64,000 nt of DNA from Montifringilla adamsi (taxonomy: Eukaryota; Chordata; Aves; Passeriformes; Passeridae), in NCBI GenBank assembly GCA_017590115.1, contig JAGGNK010006460.1:490822-554821 (forward strand), in the 5' to 3' direction. Below the pieces are notes generated by a model. That model was not told the DNA's origin. It worked only from the letters and a program-made list of their open reading frames with translations, and made no database searches. A program made the translations under genes and the position numbers. Shown here in pieces: positions 11,141 through 22,010 of the stretch. Position 1 is the first letter of the stretch; each line of letters opens with the position of its first letter.

Positions 11141-13249
11141 CAGTTGCATGTTTTGGCTGCTCATAGCAACGTTGCAGAACCTGCAGCCTTGGTTCAGTTT
11201 CTTAAGAGGCAGCAATAGAGGGAGAAGGAAATTGTGTAGTAAGTAAGGAGGAAGAAAAAGAGTAATGAGGCAGGGCTGGAAAACAGGAGTCCCAATACTT
11301 AGTTCCAACTAGTTCAGGATGGAGCCTGCATTGGGGGAAATGAAGAGGTTTTGGGGCCCTTTCCTGGCTCAGGCTGGTCACGTCAGCTCTCACACTCAGC
11401 ACCAAATTAGGGATCTCCAAAACGGGATGGTGGGACAGGGAGGACCACAGCCTCCTTATTCCCTTCTCCATAGTCCCAGCAATGCTCTGCCACAGCTTGG
11501 GCCGTTGATAGCCGCTCCCACGCTCGCCTAGTTTACCAGATGCTTCAGCACCAGCTCTGGAGTGGTGCCAAAAGGTCTTTTGGTTCACAGCTTTTATCTC
11601 TGCCCCACTTGTGTGAACCGTGGTGTGGGACAAAGAGCACTCCTGGCTGGACATGAGTGACTTCTTGAGCAGCTCTAGATAACATCCCAGAGGATGTGTC
11701 AGATTCCCTTCTGCAATAGGAGCCTTCCTCTTCCTCACTCCATGGAGACCTGCCCCAGCTCCAGGGAACCCCTGTGAGGGAGGGGAGGCACAGGATTTGC
11801 ACCGTGGGGTGCAGCTGGAATGAGTTATGGGAATCCCTAAGTCCTCCTAAGAAAGGGCAATCAAAGCTGAACTGAAAATTAAACACTGAGCTGGTACAAG
11901 CCACCTCACCTGTAAATCCAGTCCTGGTGAAATGTTTTCCTGCACCACGCTTGGGGCATGAATGGGGATTTACAGCCGGTGAATTTTCACATTCCCTCCT
12001 CACCAGCATCACCCATGGGGGTTCCCAAACTGCTCCGTGCCCAGCGGGCGCTCCCAGAGCTCCTGCACCCACAGCCCACACCCACCCTGGGCAGGGAGGG
12101 GGACAGGGACACAGGCCTGGCTTAGCAAACACGAGAGCCCGCGGCACCGATCTCTGTGTGCTCAGGGTGTTTGGATAAAGGCGTCTCCTAAAGGGGGAAT
12201 TTGTTTGGTTTGGACTTCATTGCGTGAAAAGCCCTCAGCCCCATGAGTGCTTCGTTATTCTCTTGTCTAGTGGCTCCTCAACAGCCCCCACCGACAGGGA
12301 GGAGGCTTCCTATTTGAGAAAGCGGCCCTGCTTGTTGAAATTCCCTAGTGACTTAAATTTATTGGTTTTTCCTGAGGTCCAGCCATTTGAATTGCAAACA
12401 ATGCCCCATCTCTGCCTCCTCCCCCTCTTGCCCAGGCAGAACAATGTGCAGAGCTGAACTGAAGCCGGGCCGTGCCGACCCTGGACGGCGAGCGCCATTC
12501 CTTTCCGCATGAGCGGGGAGTGGAAGTTTGCTGCCTGCGGTCTGTCCGCGGTGCAGGGGATGGCTGGGAAAGGGGAGGGCAGGAGCTGGGGCAAGAAAGA
12601 GGGAAGGAGCCAGCTCCTGGATTATGGCTGGAGATCCTTTTTATTGGTACATTTATGACCTCTCCTGTTTAAAGACCATCCTGACAGGGGATTAGTGCCA
12701 GTGGATCCATGGGCACCTCTCTCACTGTTCATCTCTCAGCATCCTGGGAATGAAGCAGGGGATGGAGTGTGGGCTGTGTGCTCCAAAATGATCCCATGCC
12801 TGGAAAAAGGTGAACTTTTGTCATACTCCTGGGAGTGGCTGAACAGTCTGGGCCAGTCTGAGCTCAGCTGGACATGCAGGAAGCTGGGCTGCTGCTGTGC
12901 GAGAGCTGGAACACTGCACATCTGGATGTACATGAGTGGGATACAGGAGCACAGCAGCAAAGGAACAGAAGTTGTCCCTGTCTGTGCCTCAATTTTAAGA
13001 CCTGATTTTTTTCTCTCACATTGGCTCAGGGAGCTTTTGTGCTGGTTCATTCACCTGGGTGCTTTTTCTTTATGATGCCTGGAGGGAGGAGGAAGGGAGA
13101 GGTTGTCCCCTGGAGGTGCTCTGGTACTGCTGGTTGGTTAAAAGCTGAAGGATGGAAATGACACAGAGCTTGTGTTTCAGTCATTCTTCAGTCATGGACT
13201 ATTTCTGAAGTTTTGCCTCTCCCTGGGTCTGTTCTCCTGGAAAAGCACA
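11141..13249. other. Unique non-coding stretch with a CpG cluster at 12455-12560
   Basis: No supported gene. At 12455-12560 CpG dinucleotides are clustered (GAAGCCGGGCCGTGCCGACC, GGACGGCGAGCGCC, GTCCGCGGTGC) next to a pyrimidine-rich CTCCTCCCCCTCTTGCCCAG. This resembles a weak CpG island or an exon acceptor, but no exon can be closed with a donor and a sensible frame. Confidence 0.4.
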
Positions 13250-13295
13250 GAAATCGTGTTGGGTAGAACAGTCTCTGAGGTCACCAAACCCAGAG
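13250..13295 (-). mobile_element. Possible decayed CR1 tail remnant
   Basis: AATCGTGTTGGGTAGAACAG followed by TCTCTGAGGTCACCAAACCC has the same order of blocks as the reverse-complement CR1 tail (AATCATnnnGGTTGGAAAAGACC, then CTnnGATCATCnAG). The match is short and degraded and could be coincidental. Confidence 0.35.
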
Positions 13296-13313
13296 GAGGC
13301 TGAGAGGCACAAG

Positions 13314-14863
13314 GACGGGAAACCCAGAGGAGACAGCCAGAACACTGCCTTGCTGTGTCACAAACCTGCAGAGACCCGGCAGGGCTCAGGGCAGGTGGAG
13401 GAGGTGGAAATGGTCACGTGCAGGTGAGGACAGGGCAGCTCCTGGCTCTGAGGGACACTCGGGGGTCACAGCACAGGCTCCCCGTGCAGGGGCAGCCATG
13501 CAGACCCTGCGTGCAGGGCTCCCTTCACACACAAAACTCACCTCGGGTACCCAGCCAGAGCCACAGAGGTCCCGAGCTGCTCTTGGCTTTAGGTCCCTGT
13601 CTGCAGGCCGGGGTGGTTCAATGGACTCGTGGCCTTTCCCCAAGAGCTGCTGTGAGTTTGGCAGCAGAAAGGGCCCGGGGAAAGGGCACGGTGGGGTGTC
13701 AGAGGTGAAGGCACTGGCAGCACAGGGCACTGGTGGAGCTCAGGGGTCCTGCCCTTTGCTGGGGTCACAGCACTGTTCTTTTCTTCTCCAGGCTGGGCAT
13801 CTGGCCCATCCTTACAGCACATCCTTTTTGACTGATGGCTATTCACGTGCAACACTCTTTCTATCACAGAAAAGCACTTGTTTCATTTTGCTGTGAGGGG
13901 AAGGCTGGCAGAAGCCTGCTGTAAAAGCACTGACAGAAACCTGGGGGAGCTGCTGTCTCCTGGCCCCCGGCCCGGTGAAGCCTGTCTGCTTTGCATTCCT
14001 CATGGATGGGGCAGCAGGGACCTTGCTCTTTGTGGCAGAGCTGTGTGGCACCTGCTGCTGAAAAGAGCCTTCTGCAGGGGCTGCCCAAGAGTTAAAGAGC
14101 ATTTGCTCAGTACTGTGAGTATCCAAGGTGTAAGGCAGAAGGAGGATAGGCCCAGATGCCACCACAGGTGTGTGGGGACAAGGACAGACCCTGCCAGCCC
14201 TTGGCTGGAGGGGACATAGCAGTGAGACACAACAAATCCTCCTGGGAGCCTGAACGAAACTCCCTTCCCCTCTTTGGGGAATCAAGTCTTGGCTCCATCC
14301 TCTGCACAAATTAAAGCAGATCACAAATTAAATCACAAACAGGTGTCAGGAATTCTGTGGCCCCATTTGTTGCTCCCTGGGGTTGCCTCTCCTCCACCAG
14401 AGCAGGCTGGCCTGTGGTCTGGAGAGGCTTTGCCCAGCTCTCTGAAGCCTTTACCACTTCCCTTTCTGACCTAACAAAGAACACATTTCACCACATCAAA
14501 CTTCACCTTTTCCCGAGGTTTGGCTGCTCTGGGGCATCTTGCTGGTCTTTGCTCAGCAGGTAACCTAAGCTGAGATCAGATATGTTAGCTGGGTGAATTC
14601 CTCTTTATCTGATGCTGACACCTTCACCTCATGGACTACTGAAATTCCTGGGAAAGGCAGCTCTGAGCATTGCCCTGAGCCACAAATCACTGTTTCTGGC
14701 CCTTTTTCTCTCCAGGAGGGGAGGAAATAGAGAAGGTTTCAGTGAGATAGGAGAGCCATGCTTTCAGCAGGTCAGGCTGTGTCTGTAGGCACCTGATGTG
14801 CTGCAGGAGGAAGCAAATGGCAAAACTCTTCTCATACAGGGGGATTATTCCTCATAAATGCAA
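13314..14863. other. Unique non-coding stretch
   Basis: Mixed-composition DNA, GC-rich to about 13750. The 20 bases just before it (13294-13313) recur exactly at 51584-51603. No gene is recognised. Confidence 0.45.
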
Positions 14864-14915
14864 TTTTTTTTTTTTTAGTTTTTTTTTTTTTAATTTTTTT
14901 TTTTTATTTTTATTT
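14864..14915. repeat. T-rich low-complexity tract
   Basis: Runs of 10-13 T are separated by AG, AA or A. It could be the reverse complement of a decayed poly-A tail, but no retroposon body or target-site duplication is visible beside it. Confidence 0.9.
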
Positions 14916-16904
14916 GTCAGAATGGGAGGCTACTGGTAGCTTTGAGAGAATTGTTCTTGCAGGAATTCCATCCTTCCCAAGGCCGGAGGCGGCTGAGAAT
15001 CTGGGGGATCATTTGGTGTTGAAATTATTCCAGTTTATTTATTTGAACAATTTTTCTTAAGTGTGTTTTAAGTGAAGTGTAAGTAAATCCATTTTGCTGC
15101 TTTTTCAGGGCTGGGAAAGGATGTTCCAACCCACAGGTACTGGTATGTATGAATGGGGGATTAAAGTGACAAAGATCTGGAGATCACATCCAAACATGCA
15201 GAGATGTCTCAGAGATATCAGGGACTGTGTAATCCTGGAGGGGGAGGGTTCAATAGAGAATGTAGCCTACCCAAAATCTGCCTGCCCCAACACATTCCTG
15301 GAGCTGGCAAGCGCATGCAGACAAGGCAGAACTCAGGTTCAAGGACCTCTTGGACACCTGGATTCAAGGCATTCCAAGCCTTGAGTCCAGTGGCATTTCC
15401 AGCCCTGGGGGCTGCAGTTTGCCAGCTGTTTGTGTCAGTTGTACTCAACTGACGTTTATTTTCCCTTTTTCCCTTCTCTGTCCACGATGAAGGCTCAGAA
15501 ATGAGCACACGTGTCCTTTGCCTGCCGGAGCTGAGGTCCTGCCTCCACTCCCAGCAGGAGCTGTGGTGTTTGCAGGAGTCCCTGCCCGGTTCTGTCCTTC
15601 AGCAGGGCTGGTCCAGGCAAACCAAACTGCGCCCTGAGCTCTTGAACGTGCCTGTTCTCCTCCACTGCCCCTTGGGGTGTCCAGGCACTGCACTCAGCAC
15701 CTGCTTTCCAGCGTCTTGGCCTAGTTATAACTGTGCTCAATACAGATCTCATCCCATGGCCCAGGAAGTGGCAGTTCTTTGAAGGGAATCCCCCTCTTTT
15801 AATTCAATTAATGTTGAAGCTAATTTCCCCCCTGGGGCTGAGTCCCAGTGCCTTTGAAGTCAATAATAGTTTTGTGCTTCTCCTGGAGCGGAGCAGGTTG
15901 GAGCACGTCCCGCAGCCAAGGGCTTTGCCAGGATGTTCAAAGGCTGCTTGCTTTGTGTGCCAAGGAAGCGTGTCCTGCTCCAGATCAAGGGCAGATTTCA
16001 GCAGGATGAGGGTCCCGGGGATCTCTGCTGGACAGGCCAGGTGGATGTTAGGGGATGGAGTTCACCTGTTTTCAGAGCGAATCCAGCATCTCCTTCATAG
16101 AGGAGGCACTGCTCTGAAGGCACTTCAAGATTTACAGTATTTACAATGAAACACATCTTTTCCCTCTTTTGGTTTTTTTACTCACAGAGGTTTTATGTAT
16201 GTCCTCAAAATGTAGCCTGGATCATCCTTTCCTGGTTTGGTTTAATGGAGTGAAAACCACTATTGACTGGCAACAAGACTATTTTTCCTCTTCAGGTCAA
16301 AGATGAGGAGCCAAATTCTGAGAAGAGTTTGCTCACTGTCAGGGCAGTAACTGATTCCAGACAGCCTAAAGGTGATTTTCTGTACCAAACCTAACTGAAG
16401 TATGAAGAAAATCTAATTGGTTTTCACCCCCTTTCTGGTGACAAGCAGAGGAATCTCCAGGAGGTGTTTAGACTTTAGGAGGATCTTTTCTTTCACTGTG
16501 CAGAAGCCTTAATTGATCAAGGCTAAAATGATTAAGCTTCAGAGGAAAGCAGCTTTGCTTCTCATTATGATTTTTTATTATGCCTTAACAGCCGTATTGA
16601 GCAACCTTGGGCTTTGTAGTGATTTTGGAATAAAACTAATCGATGTCATAGAAATAAATGCAGGAATCTTTGATGTGTAGATGGAGCCGTAGGGGGATGA
16701 CACACAACCCAATTACTGGCAAAAAATGGAACATATTACATTTTTTGTTATGCTTCAGCTACCTATTGAAAAATACTTTTACTAAGGTCTTCATGCAAAA
16801 AAACTTGCTGTTCTGCTAATTTTCCTGTGTCCCTCACATAGGAGGAAACAAAACTTTATCTTTTATTCAAGGTTTAACATTGAAAGCAATGCACAAATTT
16901 ACCT
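14916..16904. other. Unique non-coding stretch, AT-rich from 16140 on
   Basis: No gene or repeat is recognised. The right third (about 16140-16900) is AT-rich, complex and nearly CpG-free, with motifs such as GATCAAGGCTAAAATGATTA and AAAACTAATCGATGTC. This is compatible with conserved non-coding DNA but equally with neutral AT-rich sequence. Confidence 0.4.
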
Positions 16905-16985
16905 GAGAATCACAGGATCATTGTGGTTAGAAAAGACTTCTAAGATCGTGGAGTCCAACAATTAACCCAGCACTGTCAGGAGCAC
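16905..16985 (-). mobile_element. CR1 LINE 3' tail, older subfamily
   Basis: GAGAATCACAGGATCATTGT, GGTTAGAAAAGACTTCTAAG, ATCGTGGAGTCCAACAATTA and ACCCAGCACTG match the reverse complement of a CR1 tail of the type with AAAAGACCTCTAAGATCATC and GAGTCCAACCATTAACCCAG. It differs from the CCATGGCAGGGACAC type found elsewhere in the window. Only about 80 bp remain. Confidence 0.85.
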
Positions 16986-19249
16986 CAGAAACCACGAAAC
17001 GATGGAAGGGGTTGGTGTGAAATTCCCCCGAGTGCGTGGATTGTACATCACTGCTGATCCAGTCTCTGCTGCCCTGAAGGTCTGTCCTGCAAAGGGAAGC
17101 AGCAGATGCCCAGCTGGGCTCCTCACCTGATTCCTGAGCCCCGTGTTCTTCCCAGCCCCTGCTGAGCACTGCCCAGGTGAGGGGCTGGCAGCTGATGGGA
17201 AACACAGAAATGGATGTGGAAACAGCCCTGTGATCCCCAGGGGACAAGTGCTTTGCTGTAAAACGGTGTCCCAGGAGAGCAGGGAAACGTGACAAGTCTC
17301 GTTGTGCTTCTGGGGTGGATGAGCAGCGCCAGACAAGCACCTGAGGTGGTTTGGGTGTTGCTGGGCTTGGATTTGGCTGCTTTACCCAGGGTGACACTGC
17401 CAGGCTTGACACTCCCGTGGCTGAGTGAGAGGAGATGGTGCTTATCCAGGGAGGGCTCCCAGCTCTGCCTCCAGCCACAGGCCAGAGTTAACAAGCTCCA
17501 CGCTCCAGAGATAAACCCATCCTAATCCTCCCAGCCACTTGTTCAAAGTGCACCATCCCTCCTCGCTGGGATGGACAAAGCCAGCCTGATAGAATGAGAA
17601 CTGAGCAGTGCCTTTGCTCCAAAATGTAAAAGGAGTGGAGATCTAAGATCTCCTTTGAGATTAAAATAAAAAAAGTCTGTAACTGAGGTTGGTTGGTCAG
17701 TTTGTTTCATTGCTCTTTGATGCTCGTGGCCCCTGTGCCAGGAGCACCTCCTGATTAAGCAGAGAAATTTGTTTATGAAAGGGCTGAATGAAAATGAAGT
17801 GAGGGAGCAGCCTTTACAGGTGCAGATCTGGAGTTTAGGATAAACACCTACAAGTTTGGATTTCCTGCCTTCCACTTAGGTAACTGTCTAATCTAGCTAC
17901 CCATTCACCTTTCCTTTCATCCCAGGATGTCTGGTCTGATCTAACTGCCTGTCCTTTCATCCCTGCTATCTTCCTCTTGATCTGTGTTTTTTAGAGCTCA
18001 TTCATCACACCTCACAACTTCTAAAGCACCCACATAGGGCCACAAAGTTTCTCTTTACATTTTAGCCAAAGTGCTCGAAGGGATGGAAGGCAAAGCCTCT
18101 GCTGAGGAACCCGGGGAGAGGAGCTGTTACTTCTTGTTTAAATCACACCTGAGTGCACCTCGGCGACGGCACCGAACAGAGAAGGGGATTGTTCCCATCC
18201 TCGAAGCTTTTATTCAAATCCCTGCCCACTGGAAAGGGCAGGCTCGTTAACTGCATGCCTTTCTGGCAGCGCTCTCCCTCGGGTAGGGCATGCAATGCAC
18301 GGGCACCAGGCTGCTCCAAGGGAAAGGACAAGGGAAGACACAGGGCAAGGGGTGACTCCAGAAGGGCCATTACATCCACAGAGACATTTCTGGCCTGTCA
18401 CTCTGTGTCCAGCTCTGGGGACAGCTTGATTTGGATTTCTAAAGAGGGGTGGAAAGCACAGAGAAAACCTGAACAGGAATAAAAACCTGAATATGGGACA
18501 AAAGTGTCTCTTTGAATATGGGACTGCATTAGTGCTCTTTATTTCAAGGTCTGAAAGTAGGAAGGTCAGAGTGGAAACGGTCAGTGGAGATGAGAGAAAT
18601 GAATCAAATATCAGTGAGTGTGTGTGAGTGTCAGCATCGCTGCCTTGAAAGAGGTGCACCAATTTCTTAAGCAATTTCTAAATAGCAACCAGCTCCAGAC
18701 AATGATTTAGGGACAAAATTAGCCTTACAGGGAACACCTCTTTTGGAAGGTCCCTCTCTCATTCTTTCTTGCTCATTCCTTCTGTTCTTTTATTTCTGTC
18801 CCCCCCTCAAAAGGCGAGGTTGTTACTTGGGAGCCCTTTTGAGGGGAGAGAACCATGGTGAGATTCTTGTGTTGGCATGGCTGATGTTAATGGGTAACAC
18901 CGAGGCCAAAGGTCCTTTAAAGCTCCCACATCTGCAGCTTTGTACAGACCTCACCTCCGAAATGCCTCAAAGTGTGTAGCCAGGCAGGGCTTAATGTGTA
19001 TTAGCAAGACAAAGGCCCAGAGAGGGGAGGAAAGGGGGATGAGTTTTAATTTACTGAAGATTTATTAGGCCTCATGAAATCGGCCTGAACCACCCATTTT
19101 CTATATCATCTGCCCACATCCAAAGGGGGCAGCTTTGTTGGGGGGAGATGGTTGCTGAGAATTATCCTGCAACAAATCTCCCCAGTGCCAAAGGGACACG
19201 GACAGGGGCAGGATGGGGAGGAGGGTTCCCTCTTGACAGAGAGCCCAAA
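16986..19249. other. Unique non-coding stretch
   Basis: No supported gene. The 183-codon minus-strand frame at 16927-17478 begins in unique DNA and ends inside the CR1 tail, which argues against a real protein. A short TG-rich run (GTGAGTGTGTGTGAGTGT) lies near 18613. Confidence 0.45.
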
Positions 19250-19338
19250 ATAGAGCCCCTCTATTTCTGGAAATAGAGCCCCTCCATTTCTGGAATAGAG
19301 CCCCTCCATTTCTGGAAATAGAGCCCCTCCATTTCTCC
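19250..19338. repeat. Four-copy 22-23-bp tandem repeat
   Basis: Units start at 19250, 19273, 19295 and 19318 with ATAGAGCCCCT, then CCATTTCTGGAA (first copy CTATTTCTGGAA). Unit lengths are 23, 22 and 23 bp, with the last copy truncated. It lies about 1 kb upstream of the main minisatellite cluster. Confidence 0.93.
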
Positions 19339-19493
19339 TTGCTCGCAGCACCAGCAGAGGGGAGATGCCTCTGAATGGTGAGCTGTGTGAGTTTATCACA
19401 GTGTAAAGGGTACAGCTCCTGCCAGAACAACCACTGTGGGGAGTTAAGCAAAGCGTAAGGTGTGAGAGTAGGCACTGGGATCTGAGAATCGTG

Positions 19494-19530
19494 GAGTGGT
19501 TTGGGTTGGAAGGACCTTGAAGATCATCTC
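19494..19530 (-). mobile_element. Very short CR1 tail remnant
   Basis: GAGAATCGTGGAGTGGTTTG, GGTTGGAAGGACCTTGAAGA and TCATCTC match the extreme 3' end of CR1 in reverse complement. Similarity stops after about 37 bp, so this is either an extremely 5'-truncated insertion or a remnant interrupted by later change. Confidence 0.75.
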
Positions 19531-20360
19531 GTGTGGGCTGTGTGTGGATGGCAGGAGAAATGGTGCAGATGAAGGTCTCTGTGGATGTGTGTGTGTTTCT
19601 GCTTGGCTTGGCCCTTGGGACCTCAGTGCCTCCTCTGGGGCAGAGTCAGGACCCTGCTCCTTGGGGATGGGGCGCTGTGGGGGGATCCTGACAGGCTGCA
19701 GAGCCACATGGGATTAGATTCAAACGAGTGAGTCTATAAAAATAGAGATTTGTGGGGGTGTTTCAGGTGTTTGGGTGAAAGACACAAGTCTAGAATCACT
19801 CCTACAAATCCTCTTCTCTGCTGTTCTTTGTAAGTTATTTCTGACACCTCATTATATCCTCATGGTAGGTGTCACAACAAAAGTGTAGAGACCTCCCTCG
19901 TGCTGCCGATTTTCTGAGAAAATGCTGTCTGCCATGTGATCAGCTGCAGTGTCACGGCCAAGTGCCTCTCATTGAGCTCTCCAGGCCACCTCCCTGAGCG
20001 CTGCGTGGGCTCGCCGAGGGTTAAGGTTTGCCCCATTGATGGAAAAATGCCTTTAGGCACCGCTATTCTTGAAAAGCACTGCCTGAACCATTGAACCCCT
20101 TTGGAGTTAGGAAGCTGTTCATGCACCCTCAGGAGGAAGGGCGAATGTTGAACAGAAAAGTTACAGTCCATGGGCAGGCTGAGCAAACAGGGAACTGTTG
20201 GAAAGCAGTCAAAGGAAGCTGAAAAGCCATCTTAGGGAGCTGAGCATGAGTCACCCGGGGAAGTCAAAACAGACTGCTCAAGTACTTCACTTCAAAGCCT
20301 TCAACACCAGCAGCCATCAGGCATCGGGAGTGTCAGCGCCCTGCAGAGGAGCGGGGACAG
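19531..20360. other. Unique non-coding stretch upstream of the minisatellite
   Basis: Includes a short TG run near 19583-19594. The last 20 bp (GCAGAGGAGCGGGGACAG region) look like a diverged first unit of the 24-bp array. A chance frame starting at 20198 reads on into the array and should not be taken as a gene. Confidence 0.45.
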
Positions 20361-21315
20361 ATGGCTGTGTGTCCTGCAGGAGGGATGGCTGTGTGTCCTG
20401 CAGGAGGGATGGCTGTGTGTCCTGCAGGAGGGATGGCTGTGTGTCCTGCAGGAGGGATGGCTGTGTGTCCTGCAGGAGGGATGGCTGTGTGTCCTGCAGG
20501 AGGGATGGCTGTGTGTCCTGCAGGAGGGATGGCTGTGTGTCCTGCAGGAGGGATGGCTGTGTGTCCTGCAGGAGGGATGGCTGTGTGTCCTGCAGGAGGG
20601 ATGGCTGTGTGTCCTGCAGGAGGGATGGCTGTGTGTCCTGCAGGAGGGATGGCTGTGTGTCCTGCAGGAGGGATGGCTGTGTGTCCTGCAGGAGGGATGG
20701 CTGTGTGTCCTGCAGGAGGGATGGCTGTGTGTCCTGCAGGAGGGATGGCTGTGTGTCCTGCAGGAGGGATGGCTGTGTGTCCTGCAGGAGGGATGGCTGT
20801 GTGTCCTGCAGGAGGGATGGCTGTGTGTCCTGCAGGAGGGATGGCTGTGTGTCCTGCAGGAGGGATGGCTGTGTGTCCTGCAGGAGGGATGGCTGTGTGT
20901 CCTGCAGGAGGGATGGCTGTGTGTCCTGCAGGAGGGATGGCTGTGTGTCCTGCAGGAGGGATGGCTGTGTGTCCTGCAGGAGGGATGGCTGTGTGTCCTG
21001 CAGGAGGGATGGCTGTGTGTCCTGCAGGAGGGATGGCTGTGTGTCCTGCAGGAGGGATGGCTGTGTGTCCTGCAGGAGGGATGGCTGTGTGTCCTGCAGG
21101 AGGGATGGCTGTGTGTCCTGCAGGAGGGATGGCTGTGTGTCCTGCAGGAGGGATGGCTGTGTGTCCTGCAGGAGGGATGGCTGTGTGTCCTGCAGGAGGG
21201 ATGGCTGTGTGTCCTGCAGGAGGGATGGCTGTGTGTCCTGCAGGAGGGATGGCTGTGTGTCCTGCAGGAGGGATGGCTGTGTGTCCTGCAGGGAGGGATG
21301 GCTGTGTGTCCTGCA
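20361..21315. repeat. 24-bp minisatellite, almost 40 copies, nearly perfect
   Basis: The unit starts ATGGCTGTGTGTCCTGCAGG and closes with AGGG. Thirty-eight consecutive identical units run from 20361 to 21272. A 39th unit with one extra G follows (21273-21297), then an 18-bp partial unit (21298-21315). I see no substitution between complete units. Each unit contains a PstI-type CTGCAG palindrome and has strong strand asymmetry (11 G against 4 C). Because 24 is divisible by three and the unit has no stop in any of six frames, the array creates artefactual open frames (MAVCPAGG, GCVSCRRD and PSCRTHSH repeats). Such uniformity points to recent expansion or homogenisation; the assembled copy number may not be exact. 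Confidence 0.98.
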
Positions 21316-21587
21316 CTCATCCCCTCCGTGAGGAGAGGTTTAACAAAGCCCTGCAGGACAGGCAGGGGCTGATCACCGTGCTGGCTGCAGCTGGCCCGGG
21401 GCAGTCCCGGCTCTGGGGCCGAGCCCTGTGCTCCATCCCAGCCCTGTTCACCCCGGAGTCCTGCGGCTTCTGAAGCACTTGGGATTTACCAGCTGGGGAG
21501 ACAGACACACTCACTGACTTCCCAGGCAATGAGATGGACACCCAATTTTTCCTTGAGACTGGCCACATTCCTGCAGCTGGCAGCCGG
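21316..21587. other. Spacer between minisatellites
   Basis: GC-rich unique sequence carrying the chance continuation of the array frames. No repeat or gene is recognised. Confidence 0.5.
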
Positions 21588-21728
21588 GTTCACCAGGTGC
21601 CACAGAGAGGTGACACGGGTTCAGCAGGTGCCATGGGTTCAGCAGGTGTCACAGGGTGAGCATCTGTCACAGGCTCAGTTGGTGTCATGGCCAGGTGTCA
21701 CAGGTTCAGCTGGTGTCACAGGATGAGC
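21588..21728. repeat. Degenerate 18-bp tandem repeat
   Basis: Units resembling GTTCAGCAGGTGTCACAG recur about seven to eight times with substitutions and partial units (GTTCACCAGGTGCCACAG, GTTCAGCAGGTGCCATGG, GCTCAGTTGGTGTCATGG, GTTCAGCTGGTGTCACAG). The divergence makes it older or less homogenised than its two neighbouring arrays. Confidence 0.85.
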
Positions 21729-21788
21729 CCCGCTCACTGTGGCCTCTCCCATCCCACGCTGACCTCCTGGCTTCTCCTGGCCAGCCAG

Positions 21789-22010
21789 TGGCCAGGGGTG
21801 CTCAGGGCATGGCCAGGGGTGCTCAGGCCACGGCCAGGGGTGCTCAGGCCATGGGCAGGGGTGCTCAGGCCATGGCCAGGGGTGCTCAGGACAGTGGCCA
21901 GGGGTGCTCAGGGCATGGCCAGGGGTGCTCAGGGCATGGCCAGGGGTGCTCAGGCCATGGGCAGGGGTGCTCAGGCCATGGGCAGGGGTGCTCAGGCCAT
22001 GGGCAGGGCT
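21789..22010. repeat. 21-bp minisatellite, ten copies
   Basis: Ten units of TGGCCAGGGGTGCTCAGGCC plus A (variants TGGGCAGGGG and CAGGGCA) run from 21789 to 21999, with one extra G at 21894, followed by a partial copy to 22010. Variants are interspersed: GGCC/GGGC at the front and GGCCA/GGGCA at the back. GGGCAGGGG resembles the GGGCAGGA core described for hypervariable vertebrate minisatellites. The unit length again keeps frames open by chance. Confidence 0.96.

Noticed and set aside
20361..21315. CRISPR array
   Set aside because: Units are contiguous 24-bp repeats with no unique spacers, in a eukaryotic CR1-bearing context; this is a minisatellite.
20198..21473. Overlapping open frames of 327-377 codons on both strands with CVSCRRDG, MAVCPAGG or PSCRTHSH repeats
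   Set aside because: All are read-through of the stop-free 24-bp minisatellite. Several frames on both strands are open at once, which a single gene does not explain, and the non-repeat ends have no recognisable domain.
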